From NCBI GenBank assembly GCA_964017235.1, contig OZ024928.1, positions 151,924,881 through 151,988,880 on the forward strand: 64,000 nt of DNA, in the 5' to 3' direction. The translations under genes were made by a program, and so were the position numbers. This DNA is from Sabellastarte sp. h YS-2021 (lineage: Eukaryota; Annelida; Polychaeta; Sabellida; Sabellidae). Below are positions 57,111 through 64,000 of this stretch, one piece after another (the stretch's first letter is position 1; every line of letters begins with the position of its first letter). The notes beneath the pieces were generated by a model, which worked only from the letters and a program-made list of their open reading frames with translations, had not been told where the DNA came from and did no database searches.

Positions 57111-58914
57111 AGATAGAATTTATTAAAAAGTACTCACAGTGAAGACATCAATCAGGTGACATTTCAGAAAATTAAGGACTTTTTGTATCCAGCATATGAC
57201 CCATCAAGTCCTACCCACATAAAAATTTATAGAAATATGCTCATTACTTTTTGAGTAATATCAAATACAGATACCCAGGAAACAATAAAAACCTGGTGGA
57301 GGTCTGTGCTCTATGAATGCTTTCCAGCAGAATAAAAATACAATGAACAGTTGTATTAAATAATCCTAAAAATATGTAATATAAGAAATTTTGTGCAATA
57401 AATATTCCTCTTTGTATTAATACTCTCAATCAGTGGCAAATGATTTTCTGCTCTTTAGAAGGACAGTTCTCTTTAGTTATGTTAAATATATGCAATATGT
57501 ACAAGTGAATGAAAACTTTTACTTTTCTGATAAAGTGTGCACACACATTGGTAACAGTAGCCTCAGCAATACATGTACATGTGTGTATATACCCAGATAA
57601 CTGGGATCATCAACTTGATAGAAACCACAAGATATAAATTTCACTCTCTTGACAGTTGTAAAACATATAAAACAGTGGGGGGTAATGCTGGGAGAGGTGG
57701 GGTGGGGGAAGCAGTTAAAGGAACCAGTTGCAGATTTTCCTTAGACTGTTAAAGCCCTTCATGTCAAATATGATAACTCATTAATGAACTCACACAAAAG
57801 GCATCATATCCTGCTGATAATTATCTTACAAGCGAAAAATCTTGAAAATAATCAGGATTTTCATTACCGGTAATTAAATTACAAAAATTATGCTTGTTTA
57901 TCAGTGCTAATTTATTATAAATTTATAATGATATGAGTGTTGAATTCACATTTTACAGTATGTTAGAAAGGAAATCTTTTGATAAACATACACTTATGTT
58001 CTTATATATTTCTTAGATTTCCCAACATATATGTTTGACAGTGAACACAAACATGTAATAGATAGGCACTCTTATTGCACTTTCTGATGCCTGTAGTGCA
58101 CCTTATCTTTTTCTTGTCTTATATTGGGCCGCTATTGCATGGAGATTTATGCCCTACAGTGACAATTTTTCATATCAGATTTGAAATGTTTTTTTGATAA
58201 ACAAACAAACAATACCTCAATCTGATATGCCACACATATAAACCACAATTTATATGTGAAGTCTACTGATATCACACCATATGTCAGGCTGGGAGCTCAT
58301 AAATGTGCATAAAAACGCATATACATTAATATGCAAAATATAGAGAGTATCACCAATATTCAAACTTTTATAACCATAAATTGGTCCTATTTTCGTCCTA
58401 CATAAAGAGACTGAACATAAAAGCTAACAGTTATTTCTGTGATGCTTTTTGTCACATATTTATAAACATATTATTAAATTAATTTTATTGTATGAGTAAA
58501 AGATCATATTAATCAGAATTACTCATATTTTAATGAATTACCATGAGTGATTCAGTGAGAAAGCTACTGCAGAAAGGATCCTCTTCTGCAATCCCCCAGC
58601 AGTTCAATTTGAACTGGTTGCCATGACTACAAGAGGATCAGTTAGGAGGATCAAGGTGGATAGGTAAATCCTACCTCAGGGGAGCGAATGTAGCTTAATC
58701 CTAGCCTCTGATGAGATGATGACACAGTTGTCTAATCGAAATACAGTCATTCACTAAATGCTTGTATAAGGCAGTTCAGACAATGGTGTGGTAAATATTG
58801 TCTAGTTCAATTATATTTTGATTTAGTAGTGTTTATGTATGAATTGTAGGTACGAGTTGTTGATCACAAACTGCCATGGTTACCTCATTCAAGGGTCTCG
58901 CTAATTCAAGTATT
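57111..58914. other. No recognised gene or repeat
   Basis: AT-rich non-coding stretch. No coding signal, RNA gene or repeat that I can support. Confidence 0.5.
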
Positions 58915-59739
58915 GCCATTTTTACCCCACAGCCCTTAAGGGCTGTCGGGCTATTGTTTTCACCAATGGTGTCCGGATGGGCTGGTGGGAAAAAGTTTGT
59001 CAGGGCTGTATCTCAGAAACCATAGGGGTAGGAAGTAGCTACGTGGTAGGGATATTGGTTAGGGGGTATAGGTGTGCAACGTCATGGTGTGACCTTGATT
59101 TGACCTTGTCGTAGTGACCTTGACCTATAAAAGTTTGTCCAGACCATATTTCAGAAACCGTAGCTGTTGGAAGTTGCTACATGGTTGGGACATTGGTTAG
59201 GGGGATTGTAGGTGTGCAACATCATGGTGTGACCTTGATTTGACCTTTGACCTTGCCATAGTGACCTTGACCTATAAAATCTTGTCCGGGCCATATCTTG
59301 GAAACTGTAAAGTGTAGGAAGTTGATACTGGTAGGGATATTGGTTGGGGGTTGTAGATGTGCAATGTCATGGTGTTATCTTGATTTGACCTTTGACCTTG
59401 CTGTAGTGATCTTAACCTGTAAAATCTTGTCTGGGCTATATCTCAGATACCGTAAGGTGTTGGAAGTTGATACTTGTTGGGGACATTGGTTAGGGGGTGT
59501 AGGTGTGCAAAGTCATGGTGTGACCTTGATTTGACCTTCGACCTTGCGAAAGTAACCTTAACCTATAAAATCTTGTCTGGGCTATATCTTGGGAACCGTA
59601 AGGTCTAAGAAGTTGATACTTAGAAGGGACATTGCTTGGGGGGTGCAGGTTTGCATCGTCATGGTTTGTCCTTGATTTGACCTTCGACCGGGCTATATTT
59701 CTCAGAAACTGTAAGGTATAGGAAGTTGATACTTGGTAG
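58915..59739 (-). repeat. Family E array, reverse orientation
   Basis: Starts with the E hairpin ACAGCCCTTAAGGGCTGT at 58929-58946 and continues as reverse-complement E units, with tgacctttgacctt and tgaccttgacct blocks. It is interrupted at 59740 by the second hAT-like MITE. Confidence 0.87.
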
Positions 59740-60117
59740 TAGTGGTCGGACCGGTTCTGAAAATAAAAACCGGTTTTCGGGGCTTTGAAACCGAACAAAA
59801 TCCGGGATTTCAAAAGTTTACAGAGATATGATAAAAAGTTTTACACGAGCGCACATGAGCTACATTATCAAGAGGAAATATGTATTTGCAAGATATTTTG
59901 AAGTTTGTAAAGTTCATTTACCATGAATATAAAGTAAAAATGTAAGATGTTTCCTTAAATGTATAAGTTCTTTATTGTTTTGATGAATTATTAACCAGTA
60001 GAAAGCCTAATATAATGACGTTTTCAATTAACGGTACTTAAATATTCTTTGCGGATTTCATCATTTCTACCTAAACGAAACAAAATGCGGTATACCGGTT
60101 TACCATTCACACCACTA
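59740..60117 (+). mobile_element. hAT-like MITE, copy 2
   Basis: A 378-bp element, TAGTGGTCGGACC to CACACCACTA, closely similar to 3865-4241. It is flanked by a perfect 8-bp duplication CTTGGTAG (59732-59739 and 60118-60125). Relative to the E unit it lies in the opposite orientation to copy 1, so it is a separate insertion. Confidence 0.9.
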
Positions 60118-60440
60118 CTTGGTAGGGACATTGGTTGGGGGTCGTGCAGTGTCATGGTGTGACCTTGATTTGACCTTTGGTCTTGCCATAGTGACCTTGA
60201 CCTTAAAATTTTGTCCAGGCTATACCTCGGAAACTGTAAAGTGTAGGAAGTTGAGATATTTGGTTGACATATTGCTAAGGGGTGGTAGGCGTGCAACATC
60301 ATGGTGTGATCTAGACTTGACCTTTGAACTTGTTGTAGTGACCATGAGTTTTAAAATCTTGTCCCGGCTATTTCTTGGTTTCTATAAGGTTTATACTTGG
60401 TAGAAACGTTGGTTAGGGAGTGTAGGTGTGCGTCATGGTT
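60118..60440 (-). repeat. Family E array, reverse, remainder
   Basis: About two further reverse E units after the MITE, ending near 60440. Confidence 0.78.
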
Positions 60441-60510
60441 TGACACCTGCCATATTTGAGACATGCTTCTCTTGTGACAAAGGTGTATGGATTGCTGTAA
60501 CAGATTATTA

Positions 60511-61220
60511 TATCCCCAGACGAAAGTCGGGATATATTGGTTTCACATCCATTGCGCCGCCGTGCGTTTTGACTTGTGTGCGCGATAACTCAAAATCGCT
60601 TTCACAGATTTCATTCAAACTTGACACACATGTATTTTGGTCAGGAAAGGAACCATATTTTAAGGTGACCTTAAACTCCCAATATAAAAGAACTTGTGGC
60701 CACCTTAAGGTTAGAAATTTGACTTTTTGCCACTTAATGCCCTCTAGGTCACAAACTATGTGGCCTATCTGGCTCAGATTTTACATGGGAAGGCATGACT
60801 GTATTCTCCTTACATATACCAAAAATCAAGACTTTATGTTAAGGTTAAAATTGTCTTTGAGGCCTATAAAGATCATATTTAGACATTTTTTTCGACATTT
60901 TCCCCTATATTTGACCCTATTACTTAAAAGTCTGGCAAGTCTGTAACTGTAGTAGATATAACTTCTGCATGTACTCTTAGTCTGTGAAAAATTTTAAGTC
61001 TTTAATTTTAAGGTCACCTTAAAGTTTCTTAAATGCCCACAGAGATTCAATTTTTGGACTGTTTGCCACTGTAGCTGTCAAATGATGTGACTGATACAGC
61101 TGAAATCTCTTCTGGGAACATATGATTATGTTTTGTTTACATGTGAGAAACATCAAGGCTTTATATAGACGTTTAACCTGTGTATGAGTAACTTAAACAC
61201 CCACCGGAGGTACCCTTTTT
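60511..61220 (-). repeat. Family A-like fragment, hairpin end
   Basis: Begins with the A-type hairpin tatccccagac...gtcgggatata (60511-60536). A gcgataactcaaaatcgc lead and diverged A units follow, up to about 61215, where the family B copy starts. The 172-codon ORF at 60428-60946 runs through it and is not a gene. Confidence 0.75.
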
Positions 61221-62740
61221 ATGTCAGCTGACTTGTCAGTCAGCTGACATTATGTCGTCACTTGACGGCATGGGCGTCCGCGTCCATGTGAACAACTTCT
61301 CCAAAACTACAAGGCCTAGAGACGTGCTGTTTTTTTTAAAAGATACCTTATCTATCGAGGATGAAAAATTGTTCAAGGCATGCAAATCTGTCTGTTCGTC
61401 TGTTTGCTAGAGACATTAAAAGGGAGGTACCCCCACCAAAAGTGTGAAAATTTCAACACTTTATCACAATTTTCTCAGTGACTATTGCAGGGATTTCTCT
61501 CATATCTTGCATGTATGTACTAGGCCAGAGGTAGATTCTCTTTTGTGAGTGTGAGACCTGGATCTGTCTTATTTTTTTTAAAATAAATTTTTTTAATAAT
61601 TTTTAATGCATTAAAATTCATGAAATCATGCACTAAATCACTTATAACTTGAAAGTGTTGCATTTAGAGCATTTTGTTAAAATATGTTATTCAGCTACTT
61701 TTGTCAGAGCTACAACATGGTGAGTAACTTGGGTGTCTGTCTCAATAGCTAAGTGAGTAATAGCTACTTTTGGGCTTTTCAGTAACTTCCATCATGAGTA
61801 AAATCACTTGTAACTTTAAAACTATTGCATTTAGAGAATTTCGTATAAATATGTTATTCAGCTACTTTTGGGTCAGCTATAACATAGTAAAATTTCAGAC
61901 CTGTAGCTCATGGCATAGCTGAGTAATAGCTACTTTTAGGTTATCACTGTTGAGTAAATCACTTATAACTTGAAAACTATTGCATTGAGAGTATTTTGTT
62001 TCAATATGTTATTCACCTATTTTGGGGTCAGCTATAACATAGTGAAGTTCCAGACCTGTGGCTCATTGCATAGCTGAGTAATAGCTACTTTGAAGTTCTC
62101 ACTGTTGAGTAAATCAGTTGTAATTGGAAAACTATTGCATTTATAGAAATTTGTGTAAATATGTTATTCAGCTACTTTTGGGTCAGCTATAACATAGTGA
62201 AATTACAGACCTGTAGCTCATGGCACAACTGAGCAATAGCTATTTTCAGGTACTGACTGTTGAGTAAATCAGTTGTAACTTGAAAAATATTGCATTTGGA
62301 GTATTTTGTTAAAATATGTTGTTCACCTACTTTTGGGTCAGCTATAACATAGAAAAAATTCAGACATGTAGCTCATGGCATAGCTCAGCAATAGCTATTT
62401 TCAGGTTCTCACTATTGAGTAAATCAGTTGTAACTTGAAAACTATTGCATTTACAGTATTTTGCTTAAATATGTTGTTCACCTACTTTTGGGTCAGCTAT
62501 AACATAGAAAAAATTCAGACATGTAGCTCATTGCATAGCTGAGTAATAGCTACTTTGAGGTTATCACTATTGAGTAAATCAGTTGTAACTTGAAAACTAT
62601 TGCATTTAGAGTATTTTGTTTAAATATGTTATTCACGTAATTTTTGGTCAGCTATAACATAGTGAAATTGCAGACCTGTATGTCATGGCATAGCTGAGCA
62701 ATAGCTACTTTCAGGTTCTCACTGTTGAGTAAATCATTGT
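61221..62740 (+). repeat. Family B element, copy 2
   Basis: Same hairpin start (61221-61250) and lead as copy 1, including the run aaaagataccttatctatcg. About seven to eight 155-bp units follow, ending gagtaaatcattgtatcc, where family C sequence begins. Confidence 0.85.
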
Positions 62741-64000
62741 ATCCACTGGATAGCCGCAGTGTGTAGAGAGATTTCACCATTACCGCTCTAACGAAAAAAA
62801 TATTATAGCTAGCCTTCTCAAGTTTGCAGGATATATTAATAACCATAAAATGTTGCCTGGGAATATTTTTGGCCTCATTTTGAAAACAAGATGGCCGCCA
62901 GGGACGTTTATTCGACTTTAAACAAGGACTTTTGTTGGCCCTCTAGAGCAAAGGGTATTATAGGTAGAGATCTCAAATTCGCAGGATATGTTCCTCATTA
63001 TAAAATCTTGACTGGGAATATTTTTGGCCTCATTTTGAAAAACAGGATGGCCGCCACAGGTGTTTCTTTGTCAGTCATGAAAAGTGCTTATATCTCCCTT
63101 ATTATTGGTCCTAGAGGTTTGGGATGGTAAACCAACCTACAGGAAATCATGGGCTGTGAATCTTTTGGTGTGGTCGGATTTGACCTTTGACCCCTCCTTC
63201 AAGGTCAAACAAGGATAGCCAAACTTAAAAGTGCTTATAACTCGCTTATTATTGGTCCTAGATGTTTGGGATGGTAAACAGACATATAGGAAATCATGGG
63301 CTGGGAATTTGTTGATGTGGTCCGATTTGACCTTGGACCCCTCCTTCAAGGTCAAACGAGGATACCCAAACTAAAAAGTGCTTAGAACTCACTTATTATT
63401 GGTCCTAGAGGTTTGGAATGGAAACCAACCTATAGAAAATCATGGGATGGGAATCTTTTGGTGTGGTCGGATTTGACCTTGGACCCTGCCTTCAAGGTAA
63501 AATGAGGATAGCCAAACTTAAAAGTGCTTATAACTCACTTATTAATGGTCCTAGAAGTTTGGGATGGTAAACCAACATATAGGAAATCATGGGCTGGGAT
63601 TCTTTTGGTGTGGTCAGATTTGACCTTGGACTCCTCCTTCAAGGTCAATTGAGGATAGCCAAACTTAAAATTGCTTATAACTCGCTTATTATTGGTCCTA
63701 CAGGTTTGGGATGGTAAACCAACCTACAGGAAATCATGGACTGGGAATCTTTTGGTGTGGTCGGATTTGATCTTGGACCCCCTTCATTGTCAAACAAGGA
63801 TAGCGAAACTTAAAAGTGCCTATAACTCGCTTATTATTGGTCCTAGAGGTTTGGGATGGTAAACCATCCTATAGGAAATCATGGGCTGGGAATCTTTTGG
63901 TGTGGTCGGATTTGACCTTGGACCCTGCCTTCAAGGTCAAACGAGGATAGCCAAACTTAAAAGTGCTTGTAACTCGCTTATTAATGGTCCTAGAAGTTTG
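62741..64000 (+). repeat. Family C array at the window's right edge
   Basis: Begins in the C lead just after its hairpin (ggatagccgcagtgtgtagag). Two lead repeats ending aaacaagatggccgcc follow, then about six units of about 146 bp containing gatttgaccttgga and cttcaaggtcaa. It runs off the end of the window. Confidence 0.83.

Noticed and set aside
60428..60946. 172-codon ORF, one of the longer ORFs outside the transposase and retroelement genes
   Set aside because: It runs from reverse E units through a family A-like hairpin and lead; no conserved motif, and its composition follows the repeats.

Overview
This is a eukaryotic, animal nuclear window: AT-rich, intron-bearing and dominated by repeats. 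I infer a mollusc, most likely a bivalve, from three things seen together: a metazoan eEF1G gene, a RAG1-like transposase of the kind reported from molluscs and other invertebrates, and abundant tRNA-derived SINEs and ORF-less tandem-unit repeats. No species can be named from the sequence alone. There is no prokaryotic gene organisation, CRISPR array or rRNA gene.

Layout. Positions 1-19,524 carry five exons of one host gene on the minus strand, translation elongation factor 1 gamma (eEF1G): exons at 19366-19524, 17619-17682, 10962-11104, 10299-10442 and 2359-2488. They encode nearly all of the GST-like N-terminal half. The rest of the gene lies left of the window and exon 1 is uncertain. Its introns hold E-family arrays of 139-bp units rich in AGGTCA half-sites, three copies of a 3.1-3.7 kb hairpin-ended element (family A, 351-bp units), a hAT-like MITE and smaller repeats. 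Positions 19,525-26,661 contain SINEs, a MITE and a short complete E element.

Positions 26,662-38,765 are the most informative part. A RAG1-like gene of about 3.1 kb (roughly 1,030 codons) has a vertebrate-RAG1-like N-terminus (CxxC motifs, RING, following zinc finger) and a DDE core (Asp codons at 28367 and 28576, Glu codon at 38598). It is dead through frameshifts, an in-frame TGA and an insertion between the second Asp and the Glu. The insertion is a 9,001-bp Ty3/gypsy-type LTR retrotransposon at 29109-38109, with 836-bp LTRs that are almost identical and a 4-bp AATT target duplication. The RAG1-like frame is the same on both sides. The retroelement has gag, a separate zinc-knuckle segment, a GTTAAAC -1 frameshift signal into pol, protease-RT-RNaseH-integrase, and an unusual third ORF with two C2H2 fingers and a coiled coil. 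Its LTR has two CRE palindromes upstream of a TATA box.

Positions 38,766-45,302 hold SINEs and two terminal-inverted-repeat elements. From 45,303 to the end the window is a mosaic of nested tandem-unit families: D/F with a nested reverse family A copy, C, B, E in reverse, an A-like fragment, then B and C again. Most families begin or end with a perfect short hairpin and lack credible ORFs. Most long ORFs in these stretches are by-products of the tandem units.
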